From JBOHHR01 sp050740975 (GTDB lineage Bacteria > Pseudomonadota > Gammaproteobacteria > JBOHHR01), in assembly GCA_050740975.1 (NCBI GenBank), contig JBOIEE010000290.1, forward strand, positions 1 to 23,172: a stretch of 23,172 nt of DNA, written 5' to 3'. Below are positions 14,815-23,001 of the stretch, piece after piece; within the stretch, counting starts at the first letter, position 1; every line of letters starts with the position of its first letter. The translations under genes were made by a program, and so were the position numbers. The notes beneath the pieces were generated by a model, which was given only the letters and a program-made list of their open reading frames with translations, had not been told where the DNA came from and searched no databases.

Positions 14815-15849
14815 TTGATCCGCAAGCAAATTTCAGAAGTTTTGCGCAAGGTTTTGCACCTGGCGCAGACCAAAGACCCAGAATGGTTACAGGGGTATCA
14901 TCCGCCGGAACACAGCGACTCGGAAAATCAATTCGCCATCTTCTTGAAACCCGAGATCACGGCGCTGCAAGACGGTGTCAAGTTCGCGGAGCTACTGCAC
15001 TGTATCCTTGACACACTACACCAGTGGGAAGTGCGCTTAGGCGCAATTCGGCTCTTGAGATCCGACTATCTTGCGCGCCATCAGATCATGGATCAGCACT
15101 ACGGAGTAATAACCAAGATTTCAAAGCACGGTGATCATGCTATTTCGGAAAAAGCGAGGAGCTTCCTTAAAAGCAAATTTTGCAATGAGACCGACTCTGG
15201 TGCGGAGATCCTAGGGGGCCATCAGTTTCTTGCCCGTTTCCCCGCCTTCTCCGCTTTTGCGCTATCAACGTTATCGGACAACGTTGGGGTCACGAAACTC
15301 GGCCCTGGCACCTACTGTCTGCGGGCGACTGTTGGGGGAGAAGTGTTTCTTGTATTAAATGCGTTCCACCCCCACCAATTGGAGAATTTCACCACTGGAA
15401 ATAAAGTTATCGTGGTGATGGAAGGGATTTCATTCACCCCATGGGGTGATTTGCGGCACAAAATGATAGGAGCGACCAACCCGGCATTCGCTTTCCAGGG
15501 CTCCATCCGGCATAGCTTGTTTAGCCGTAGCGAAGAATTTTGTTTATCCAACGTAAGCCAGAGCGCCAACGGGCTCCACCTCTCCGCAGGTCCCCTAGAA
15601 GGGATGGTGGAATTAACACGCTTTTTCAGCGATCCGGATAAGAAATCGTTCTTGGAGTTCTCGAAGACCTCCTTTGGCCGCTTGCTGCGAGACAAAGGGG
15701 CATCACTAGAATTTATAGACGCGCTGGCCACAAACCCTGATATTGAGGTCGATGGCCACATCGTCTCGGCTTTCGACCTAACCGAAGAGCTCAATGCGGA
15801 GGAGGCGGCCGCTAAACTGCTATCCATTAAAAACGCGGTCATAGCCTAA
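14815..15849 (+). CDS. divergent nucleoside-diphosphate-kinase-like protein with large insertion
   Basis: A 344-residue protein that I read as a strongly diverged NDPK fold. Seen in order, each matching an NDPK active-site residue: Lys45 in FLKPE (NDPK IKPD), HYG near 95-97 (FYxEH region), VVMEG at 200-204, Arg214, Thr221 and Asn222 in IGATNP, Arg232 in QGSIRH (NDPK GTIR), and Asn252 and His255 in NGLHLS (NDPK NxxHGSDS), where His255 would be the phosphorylated histidine. The usual Gly and Asp after it are replaced (LHLSAG). About 90 residues (roughly 105-195) are inserted between the Tyr segment and the MEG strand, and a tail of about 70 residues follows. Ordinary NDPKs have about 140. The start is a TTG with GGAGA upstream. 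Enzymatic activity is inferred, not proven. Confidence 0.7.
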   Translation: MIRKQISEVLRKVLHLAQTKDPEWLQGYHPPEHSDSENQFAIFLKPEITALQDGVKFAELLHCILDTLHQWEVRLGAIRLLRSDYLARHQIMDQHYGVITKISKHGDHAISEKARSFLKSKFCNETDSGAEILGGHQFLARFPAFSAFALSTLSDNVGVTKLGPGTYCLRATVGGEVFLVLNAFHPHQLENFTTGNKVIVVMEGISFTPWGDLRHKMIGATNPAFAFQGSIRHSLFSRSEEFCLSNVSQSANGLHLSAGPLEGMVELTRFFSDPDKKSFLEFSKTSFGRLLRDKGASLEFIDALATNPDIEVDGHIVSAFDLTEELNAEEAAAKLLSIKNAVIA

Positions 15850-15945
15850 TGACCCATCCAGCTATGCTAGTATTATTGCGCTAACCATCGCCGTGAAGGC
15901 GTTTCTGGGTGTGAGCCAAGCGATAGAGGGTATGTCGCATCGAGC

Positions 15946-16713
15946 GTGGATACAGTGCGGGTGAGCAACAATTACCAGAAAGGTCCGCCGGGCGTTCCTG
16001 CCTCCGGTCCCTCACGGTTATTATGTTTGTCCACAAGAAAGGTTTGCGATGACTTTCCAAGTATCGATCAGGCCCTGACGGTTCCCAATGGTTTACTAGC
16101 CGTAGGTGGTGATTTGACTGCCGGCCGTCTCCTTGGTGCATATCGGCGGGGGATATTCCCGTGGTATGAACAGGGGCAGCCAATTTTGTGGTGGTCTCCC
16201 GATCCGCGTGCGGTGATTTATCCTGAATCGCTCAGAGTTTCCCGGAATCTGAAGAAAACCTTGCGCAAAGAGCGTTTCCAAGTCACTTGCGACCGTGACT
16301 TTCCCAGTGTCATTGCGGCGTGCGCCGCGCCGCGCCAAAATCAGCCTGGAACCTGGTTGAACCGCGAGATGATTGCGGCCTATTCGGTTCTGCATGACCA
16401 TGGATACACTCATTCCGTGGAATGTTGGGCAGAAGGGGAGTTGGTGGGGGGGTTGTATGGTGTGGCGTTAGGGCAGGTCTTCTTTGGTGAGTCCATGTTC
16501 AGTCGTGTTGTCGATGCGTCCAAGGTCGCGCTGGTGGCGCTGACACGCCATTTACAGGATTGGGGTTATCGACTGATCGACGGCCAAGTCGACAGCCGCC
16601 ATCTCGCCTCGATGGGGGCGCGGCTCATTGCTCGCAGTGAGTTCATCGCGCAGATTGAGCGCTGGTGTGATCAAGATCCTCAACCTGAAGCTTGGCGGGT
16701 GTGGCATTCGTGA
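15946..16713 (+). CDS. aat: leucyl/phenylalanyl-tRNA--protein transferase
   Basis: It transfers Leu or Phe from tRNA to the N-terminal Arg or Lys of proteins, marking them for ClpAP degradation. Seen in 255 residues: PNGLLAVGGDL, LLGAYRRGIFPWY, WWSPDPRAV, GTWLNREMIAAY, LVGGLYGVALG, FFGESMFSR and DASKVAL, the canonical Aat series. The start is uncertain: GTG at 15946, 15955 and 15961 are all in frame and the first 35 residues are not conserved, so the protein may begin slightly later. The stop overlaps the GTG of bpt, so the two N-degron transferases are coupled. Confidence 0.95.
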   Translation: MDTVRVSNNYQKGPPGVPASGPSRLLCLSTRKVCDDFPSIDQALTVPNGLLAVGGDLTAGRLLGAYRRGIFPWYEQGQPILWWSPDPRAVIYPESLRVSRNLKKTLRKERFQVTCDRDFPSVIAACAAPRQNQPGTWLNREMIAAYSVLHDHGYTHSVECWAEGELVGGLYGVALGQVFFGESMFSRVVDASKVALVALTRHLQDWGYRLIDGQVDSRHLASMGARLIARSEFIAQIERWCDQDPQPEAWRVWHS

Positions 16714-17450
16714 GCACGGCACAGCCTATCGGAAGCCTCAGCTTCTACGCTACCCCGCCCCACCGGTGCAGCTATTTACCAAACCAGAACGCGGTTACAC
16801 TGTTTGCAGATCCTCTTGTGCCAAAAGGCAGCGAGGTGTACTCCATCTTGTCTCAGCGCGGATTCCGTCGCAGTGGAGAAAACCTCTATCGCCCGGCCTG
16901 CCCCCGATGCAAGGCATGCGTCCCAGTTCGTGTTTGCGTCAACAAGTTTGTCCCACGCCGCAATCAGCGCCGAACATGGCGACAAAACCAGGATCTTGAT
17001 ATTCGTGCTGTGCCGGCGCGCTACGATCCTGAGCATTTAGCGCTTTACCGCCGCTACCTTACCAGCCGCCACCCGGGTGGGGGCATGGATAACCCCAGTG
17101 TGGAAAGCTTTAAGGAATTTTTGATCTCGGCATGGTCCCAGACGGTTTTTTACGAGACGCGGTTACGGGGACGCCTGATCGCTGTTGCTGTGGCTGATGT
17201 TTTGAATGACGGATTGTCCGCAGTATATACGTTTTTCGATCCAGCGTTTTCTCGTCGTAGTCTCGGACGTTTCGCCATACTAATCGAGATCGTGGAGGCG
17301 CAGCGGCAGCGACTGCCGTGGCTTTACCTCGGTTATTGGATAAGACAATCGGAGAAGATGCGTTATAAGGACGAATACCAGCCCCTTGAGTATTTTCAGA
17401 ATGGGGAATGGGTGAGCCTCCACGGCATAGCCCAAGAGAAGCGGAATTGA
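16710..17450 (+). CDS. bpt: aspartate/glutamate leucyltransferase (Bpt; ATE family)
   Basis: It attaches Leu to N-terminal Asp or Glu, creating N-degrons. Seen in 246 residues: CSYLPNQNAVTLFADP, the cysteine-rich N-terminal motif YRPACPRCKACVPVRV, FKRNQRR-like basic segment NKFVPRRNQRRTW, then AVYTFFDP and the C-terminal YLGYWI, KMRYKDEYQPLE. These distinguish it from Aat. The GTG start at 16710 overlaps the aat stop (GTGA) and is preferred over an in-frame TTG at 16692 inside aat. infA, a common next gene in related genomes, is not present downstream. Confidence 0.94.
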   Translation: MSTAQPIGSLSFYATPPHRCSYLPNQNAVTLFADPLVPKGSEVYSILSQRGFRRSGENLYRPACPRCKACVPVRVCVNKFVPRRNQRRTWRQNQDLDIRAVPARYDPEHLALYRRYLTSRHPGGGMDNPSVESFKEFLISAWSQTVFYETRLRGRLIAVAVADVLNDGLSAVYTFFDPAFSRRSLGRFAILIEIVEAQRQRLPWLYLGYWIRQSEKMRYKDEYQPLEYFQNGEWVSLHGIAQEKRN

Positions 17451-17541
17451 AGGATCTCAGAGCATCTTCTATGATTGGGCCTTTGCTTAGCGGATCCATC
17501 ATTAACCCGAAGTTCGGATTAACAAGATGCGGAGGCAGCCG

Positions 17542-17829
17542 ATGCGGACGAGCACCTTAATCGGAGTAATGGCGTTTCTTCTGGCAGCGTGTGCCCACAC
17601 CTCCACCTTTGAGAACGTGCGTCTCGGCATGAGCAAGGATGAGGTGGTACAGGTAGCCGGTCGTCCCAACAGCATCATCGCTACGGATAAGGTAGGCGAC
17701 AAGCTCGTGGAAGTGTTGGAATACCGCAAAGGGGGCATTTGGTGGGGTGATGACTCGTATTGGTTTTTCTTCTCCAACGATATGTTGCAGAAGTGGGGAC
17801 GGCCTTATGACCATTATTACCTCGATTAG
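17542..17829 (+). CDS. small lipoprotein with SmpA/OmlA (BamE-like) domain
   Basis: A 95-residue predicted lipoprotein. Seen: a signal sequence with hydrophobic LIGVMAFLLA and lipobox LAAC (Cys17), then VRLGMSKDEVVQVAGRPNS, the SmpA/OmlA-type motif, and a C-terminus rich in Trp and Tyr. It is probably anchored in the outer membrane. It is shorter than, and not clearly, BamE itself. ATG 17542 is chosen because GGAGG lies 6 bases upstream; the earlier in-frame ATG (17527) lacks one. It lies between bpt and dsbB on the same strand. Confidence 0.87.
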   Translation: MRTSTLIGVMAFLLAACAHTSTFENVRLGMSKDEVVQVAGRPNSIIATDKVGDKLVEVLEYRKGGIWWGDDSYWFFFSNDMLQKWGRPYDHYYLD

Positions 17830-17896
17830 GCATTCCCTTTAAGGGGCCTGAGCAGGGAGTGGTTCCCGTAAGTCGGCGTGGAGTACGCGGAATCGC

Positions 17897-18427
17897 ATGC
17901 GCTTTGTCGTGTTTTGGTTGACGGCACGGACGGTGTTCTCGATTTTGTTTCTTCTGAGCGCTGGTTTACTCTCGTTTGGGTACTACTTGGAGGTCGCGGG
18001 CGGCCTGGAGCCGTGTCCGCTCTGTTTAATCCAGCGTTTGTTCTTCGGGTTGATTGGCTTGACCTCCCTCATCGCGGCCGTACACAACGCAAAGCTGCTG
18101 GGGGTGCGCGTCTATAGTGCGTTGATTGCTTTGTTTTCGTTGACAGGCGCCATCGTCGCCGGCCGGCAAGTCTGGCTGCAGTATCTCCCTCCCGATCAGG
18201 TGCCCGAGTGTGGGCCGGGACTATCCTATATGCTCGAGACCTCACCGCTGGGAGAGGTTCTGCTAAAAATCTTCAAGGGTAGCAGTGATTGTGCGGAGGT
18301 CACATGGCGGTTTATGGGGTTGTCGATCCCCGAATGGGCATTGGCGATGTTCGCGATCCTGTTTCTCATCAGCACCGTTCAGATGTTCAGATCGGCGGCA
18401 GCAACCCGGCCGGCACTTCGAATCTAG
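17897..18427 (+). CDS. dsbB: disulfide bond formation protein B
   Basis: An inner-membrane protein that reoxidises DsbA using quinone. Seen in 176 residues: four hydrophobic segments (about 12-31, 47-66, 72-91 and 147-164), the first periplasmic cysteine pair Cys40 and Cys43 in EPCPLCLIQR, and the second pair Cys105 in PECGPG and Cys132 in SSDCAEV. All four catalytic cysteines are present. The quinone-region Arg in LIQR (Arg47) is also kept. The dsbA partner is not in the window. It converges on the sigma-54 activator gene with a 40-base gap. Confidence 0.95.
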   Translation: MRFVVFWLTARTVFSILFLLSAGLLSFGYYLEVAGGLEPCPLCLIQRLFFGLIGLTSLIAAVHNAKLLGVRVYSALIALFSLTGAIVAGRQVWLQYLPPDQVPECGPGLSYMLETSPLGEVLLKIFKGSSDCAEVTWRFMGLSIPEWALAMFAILFLISTVQMFRSAAATRPALRI

Positions 18428-18467
18428 CTTCCTCCTGCTGTTCGGGCGGTGATGACAGCTTTGGCTG

Positions 18468-19724
18468 CTAGCGGAAATCGGCGGGTTGGAGATTGAATTT
18501 ATTGAGCAGTTGGTAGATCCGGGAACGGGATAACTGCGTTTCCTGGCAGATTCGCTTTATGTTTCCATCGTGTTTTTGCATGACGCTGATTAGGTATTGT
18601 TTCTCCGCGTCATCCTTGATCCAGCCGAGACGCTTGACATGATTTGGGAGCGCCTCGGTATCCAGCGTGATTCGATCCGCGTCATATTTTTGGTACCGCT
18701 CGGGCAGGTCCTCTAGCCTCACGGGCGCCTCGGTCGCGATATACGCGAGGTATTTTGCAATGTTTTTGAGCTCCCGAATATTTCCCGGGAAATGATAGCG
18801 TTTGTTGATAAAAGCACGCAGTCGCTGTTCCAACACCACGTTCTTTTTGTCAATGGCAGCGCAGGCCTGCTGCAGGAAATGCTCGAACAGTATTTCGATT
18901 TCGTCCCTTCGTTCCCGCAGCGGAGGGATCCATAGCGGGCACATATTGATCCTGTAGTAGAGATCCTCCCTGAATTGTCCCTCTTGCACCATTTCCTCAA
19001 GGTTTTTATTGGTGGCCGCGATCACTTTAACGTCCACGCTATACGTCCTGTCCGAACCAACGCGTTGCAGCTCGCCCACCTCGAGCACCCGCAGCAGCTT
19101 TACCTGGGCTTGCAGCTCTAAGTCGCCGATTTCGTCCAGAAAGATCGTTCCCTCATCGGCTTCCTCAAATTTGCCTTTGCGTTCGCCCACTGCCCCGGTG
19201 AAGGCGCCTTTGACATGGCCAAAGAGCTCGGATTCAATGATATCGGCCGGAAACGCGCCGCAGTTTACCGCGACGAATGCTTTGCGCTTGCTGTTGAGGT
19301 GAATGATCCTGGCGAATAATTCTTTGCCCGATCCGGTTTCTCCTTCCAGCAAAACAGTCAAATCCGTCGCGGCGACGCGCGAAATGATCTTAAGGATTTT
19401 TGCGATCTGTTTGTTCTGACCAATGATGCCCTCTATTTTAAGGTCCCTCGGCTCGTTACCGGGGAGTGTTGCGGCGGTGTGGGAATGCTCATGGGCAATG
19501 TGGGCATGGTGAACGGTATTAAAGACGTGAAGTAAGGTTCCCCGCAGCATGTCGAGCTCGTGCAGGATGCTTCCCCTCTCCCAATCGCTTGATCCTGGCC
19601 AGTCCAGGACCTTCATCTTCAAGAGCTCTATGCGGGCGATGTTTTCGTTGAGCAGCGCACCGATGTTGGCGCCGGGCTCGGGCGATTCCGGCGGTAAGTA
19701 ATCGATATCCGGTTTGTGGTCCAT
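18468..19724 (-). CDS. sigma-54-dependent AAA+ transcriptional activator without receiver domain
   Basis: An enhancer-binding protein of about 418 residues. Seen: an N-terminal region (1-95) with no recognised receiver, GAF or PAS domain; a histidine-rich stretch NTVHHAHIAHEHSH (69-82); Walker A GETGSGKE (128-135); the sigma-54 contact loop GAFTGA (173-178); Walker B TIFLDE with Asp197 and Glu198; REDLYYRIN; and a C-terminal Fis-like helix-turn-helix (NIKRICQETQLSRSRIYQLL). All activator motifs are intact. I chose ATG 19724, preceded by GGGGTG; an upstream in-frame start at 19757 would overlap the exporter gene. It follows the exporter by 19 bases and is probably in the same operon. Its target is likely a sigma-54 promoter upstream of the exporter locus, outside the window. 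Confidence 0.93.
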   Translation of the reverse strand: MDHKPDIDYLPPESPEPGANIGALLNENIARIELLKMKVLDWPGSSDWERGSILHELDMLRGTLLHVFNTVHHAHIAHEHSHTAATLPGNEPRDLKIEGIIGQNKQIAKILKIISRVAATDLTVLLEGETGSGKELFARIIHLNSKRKAFVAVNCGAFPADIIESELFGHVKGAFTGAVGERKGKFEEADEGTIFLDEIGDLELQAQVKLLRVLEVGELQRVGSDRTYSVDVKVIAATNKNLEEMVQEGQFREDLYYRINMCPLWIPPLRERRDEIEILFEHFLQQACAAIDKKNVVLEQRLRAFINKRYHFPGNIRELKNIAKYLAYIATEAPVRLEDLPERYQKYDADRITLDTEALPNHVKRLGWIKDDAEKQYLISVMQKHDGNIKRICQETQLSRSRIYQLLNKFNLQPADFR

Positions 19725-19743
19725 CGCACCCCAGGAAGTTACC

Positions 19744-22700
19744 CTATAACGCGTCAAGAGGCAGCGGCGATAGATTGAATTGCTTCTCCGCCAAGTGGTA
19801 ATACAGGCCGGTATAGCCGTTGTCCTTGAGGTAGGCCGGATCGGTCAATTGTTCGTGGGTGCCCTTCTCCGCCACCTTGCCATCATGGATAAAGCAGATC
19901 ATATCCGAGTCCACGATGGTGCTGAGTCTATGGGCGATCGTTATGGAGGTTCTGCCGCGCAATATGGAACGCATGTTTTCCTGGATGCGCATCTCGGACT
20001 CGTTGTCCAGGGCGCTCGTGGCTTCATCGAAGATGAGGATCTTGGGCTTGCGGTAAAGCGCCCTGGCGATACAGATCCGCTGCCGCTGCCCCCCTGAAAT
20101 GCCCATGCCTTTCTCACCGATCGGGGTTTGATAATCGAGGGAATAATTGATGATGAATTCATGGGCGCCGGCCAGCTTCGATGCTTCCACGACCGCGGCC
20201 AGATCCGGTTCAGGGTCCCCCAGCGCAATGTTCTCAGCCACCGTACCGGCGATGATAAAGCTATCTTGCAGCACCACACCGATATTTCTTCGCAAAGAAA
20301 CGAGATCTATGGAGCGGATATCCTTGCCGTCTATGCGGCACTCGCCCGACTTGGGTATGTTGAATCCCAGGATCATTTTGGCAATAGTGCTTTTGCCGCA
20401 ACCGCTGGGTCCTACGAAGCCGACCCGTTGGCCGGGTTCGATGATGAGGTCGAAATCCCGCATGACATTGTTTTCTTTCTCATTGGCCACATAGCTAAAG
20501 TTGACCTGGGAAAACTCAATCCGCCCTTGGCAGTCTGAGAGGGTGGCCGGCATGTGCTCAGGGGTGGTGATGGGCTCTTGTTCCGGTTTGACATTCAATA
20601 CGTCACCCACCCTGTCTATCGAGATGCGCACCTCTACTAGGCTGTTCCAAAGTCCCACCATGGAAAGCACCGGGCCGATCACCATGCCGCTAAGCATATT
20701 GAACCCCATCAGCTCCCCAATGCTCATGGCGCCATCCATCACCTGATGGGCGCCCAGCCATAGGATGACAACGCTCGAGGCTAGGCTAACCAGCTTGTTG
20801 AAACTGCCCGACATGAGGTTGAGCTTGGCCGACTGGAAGCTTCTATTGACATTATCCACGAAGGCGTTTTCCCAGTTAGCGCGGGCCATGTACTCGTTAG
20901 CCGTGGCCTTGAGCGTCTCTATGCCGTTGAGCGCTTCGATGAGCTTCGATTGGGATTGTGCGTTGGTCAGGAAGATCTCCTGGGAGATGGACTTGATGCG
21001 CGGCGTGAAGTACCAGATGATAGCCAGGTACATAGGGATGAAGACCATGAATACCAAGGTGAGCGAGGTGCTGTAGCTGAACATCATGAGGAAATAGAGG
21101 ACGATCATGAGCGTGTTCAGGATCACCATGACGGTGGAGCCCGAGATGATCGCCCGGATCTTGGCGTTCTCTCCAAAGCGAGCCAGGATCTCCCCCTTGT
21201 TGCGGGTCAAGAAGAAGTCCATGGGCAAGCTCAACACGTGGCGATAGAACTCGGACATCATGCGCATGTCGATGCGCGCGGTGGTGTGCGCCAGAAGTAG
21301 GCTTTGCGCGATGCTGCTTAAGGTTGAAAACACCGATACCAAGACCATTCCCGCCAACATCATGTTAAGCAGGCTCACGTCGTTGTGCACTACCACGTTG
21401 TCGACAATGGTCTGCACGAATAGCGGGCTTGCCAGTCCCAACAGGTTGATGGTAAGCGCCGCAACCATGGACTCGGCGAAGAACCTCTTGTAGGGGAGGA
21501 TGTAGCCGAGGAAATGATAGATGGGTTTTGACGGAACCTTTTGTTGTTCGAAGCGCAGCGTTGGCTCCAGGGCGATGAACACCCCTCGATCGGGCTCTGT
21601 GTCTACCCCAGCCACCTGGGCCTGGGTCCAACCGGTTAAAAACTGCTCTTTTGTCATCGTCTTGAAGCCCGCGGCTGGATCGGCGATCTGCACCTCCTTG
21701 TCGGTGATGCGATAGACAACTGCGTAGTGGTAGCCCTCCCAGCCGATGATCCCCGGTAGTTTTATCTTCCTTAAGTCTGCGTACTTGAGGGCATAAGCGC
21801 GGGCCGAGAAGCCGAGATTCTCCGCCCCGGTGATGATGAGATTAGGAGTCAGCTGAGCGCTGGATAGGTTACTGAGCTCACGGATCTGTCCCAGGGTAAA
21901 ATCCTTACCGTAGTGGCGGCAGATCATGGTCAGACAGGCGGCGCCACAGTCCGACTCCACCTGCTGTTTGACCAGGGGTAACCGGCGAATATCTTTCCGC
22001 TTTTCGAGCGCCAGGAACTCCTCTTCGCTCACTGCGTCGGCCAGTTTGATCCGCTGGTCAACCCCCTCAGCCCGCTCCCTGACGGCTACCTCTTCTTCCT
22101 CGTTCGTCTTTAGTTGCTGGATGCGTGCGCGAAGCTCGTCGTAGAGCGCTGGATTGATCTCGAGGATATGCTGCACGGCTTCTTGTCGGATGACTAACAC
22201 GGCGGCGTCGGTAACCGCATAGGCGGAGTGCGGTTGCGCGCCTGTTTTACCTTCACCCGGCAGCGCGCCTCCCTCACCGAAAAGATCTCCTTGGTAGAGG
22301 CGATCGAGGTAGACCGGCTCGCCGCTTAGCGGTTGTCGCACGAGATCAACGGCTCCCTTTTCCACACAATAAAGCCTGGGATCGTTTTTTCCCTGCTCGA
22401 AGACCGGCTGACCTTTGAGGACAGTCTTGACGCCGATATTGGTCAGAATCTCGGAGAACTGCCCCCCCGAGTACTGGGCCGTGCCCAACAAGCCGCGCAA
22501 GCGATGGGACAGCTCCACCAAGCCAACGTGCTTTTTAAACAGCTCCGCTGCGACGGGACGATTGTGCAGCAAGGCTCTGACCCTGTCTCCGGGGAGTCTG
22601 AGCGCCGTAACACGTTCGCTGGCCACCACCTGATAGGGCCAGTTGAGGTTCTCCAATAACGCTTGCTCGCCAAAGGTGGCTTCTTTTTTCAGTTGACCCA

Positions 22701-22923
22701 AGCTCACCCGTTTGCCATTGAGGGTTTGTTTCAAGCGGACCGCGCCGGAGCAGACGACATACAATCCGTCCATAGGGTCGCCCTGATCCACGATCACCTC
22801 GCTGTCTCGATAGTCGCGTACTTCGAAAAGCGGCTCTAAGGTGCGCTTGTCTTGCTCGGGTAAGAGACTGAAGAGAATGTGGTTTTGTAAGGTGTACTGA
22901 ATGGCCTCTTGCCTTACATCCAT
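19744..22923 (-). CDS. ABC exporter with two cyclic-nucleotide-binding-like domains and a C39 peptidase domain
   Basis: A 1059-residue type I secretion ABC protein of the bacteriocin-exporter kind. Domain order seen: two CAP-ED-like domains (about 10-130 and 150-275), a charged linker, a C39 peptidase (about 315-450), a six-helix transmembrane domain (about 470-770) and a nucleotide-binding domain. C39 catalytic residues are present: Cys326 in ESDCGAAC, His399 in GYHYAVVY and Asp415 in IADPAAG. Such peptidases cleave double-glycine leader peptides during export. The ATPase has Walker A GPSGCGKST (838-846), signature ISGGQRQR, Walker B ILIFDEATSALD and the H-loop AHRLST. The phosphate-binding cassettes of the CAP-ED domains (FGEQALL, FGEGGALP) lack the usual Arg. 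It is flanked by a HlyD gene upstream and a sigma-54 activator downstream. The substrate is not seen. Confidence 0.95.
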   Translation of the reverse strand: MDVRQEAIQYTLQNHILFSLLPEQDKRTLEPLFEVRDYRDSEVIVDQGDPMDGLYVVCSGAVRLKQTLNGKRVSLGQLKKEATFGEQALLENLNWPYQVVASERVTALRLPGDRVRALLHNRPVAAELFKKHVGLVELSHRLRGLLGTAQYSGGQFSEILTNIGVKTVLKGQPVFEQGKNDPRLYCVEKGAVDLVRQPLSGEPVYLDRLYQGDLFGEGGALPGEGKTGAQPHSAYAVTDAAVLVIRQEAVQHILEINPALYDELRARIQQLKTNEEEEVAVRERAEGVDQRIKLADAVSEEEFLALEKRKDIRRLPLVKQQVESDCGAACLTMICRHYGKDFTLGQIRELSNLSSAQLTPNLIITGAENLGFSARAYALKYADLRKIKLPGIIGWEGYHYAVVYRITDKEVQIADPAAGFKTMTKEQFLTGWTQAQVAGVDTEPDRGVFIALEPTLRFEQQKVPSKPIYHFLGYILPYKRFFAESMVAALTINLLGLASPLFVQTIVDNVVVHNDVSLLNMMLAGMVLVSVFSTLSSIAQSLLLAHTTARIDMRMMSEFYRHVLSLPMDFFLTRNKGEILARFGENAKIRAIISGSTVMVILNTLMIVLYFLMMFSYSTSLTLVFMVFIPMYLAIIWYFTPRIKSISQEIFLTNAQSQSKLIEALNGIETLKATANEYMARANWENAFVDNVNRSFQSAKLNLMSGSFNKLVSLASSVVILWLGAHQVMDGAMSIGELMGFNMLSGMVIGPVLSMVGLWNSLVEVRISIDRVGDVLNVKPEQEPITTPEHMPATLSDCQGRIEFSQVNFSYVANEKENNVMRDFDLIIEPGQRVGFVGPSGCGKSTIAKMILGFNIPKSGECRIDGKDIRSIDLVSLRRNIGVVLQDSFIIAGTVAENIALGDPEPDLAAVVEASKLAGAHEFIINYSLDYQTPIGEKGMGISGGQRQRICIARALYRKPKILIFDEATSALDNESEMRIQENMRSILRGRTSITIAHRLSTIVDSDMICFIHDGKVAEKGTHEQLTDPAYLKDNGYTGLYYHLAEKQFNLSPLPLDAL

Positions 22924-23001
22924 AGCGTCACTCTCAAAAAGTACACAGGATCACTGGTGAAACATTAAAGCGCGACCTCGGAGAAAGCGCCAACATATAG
23001 C

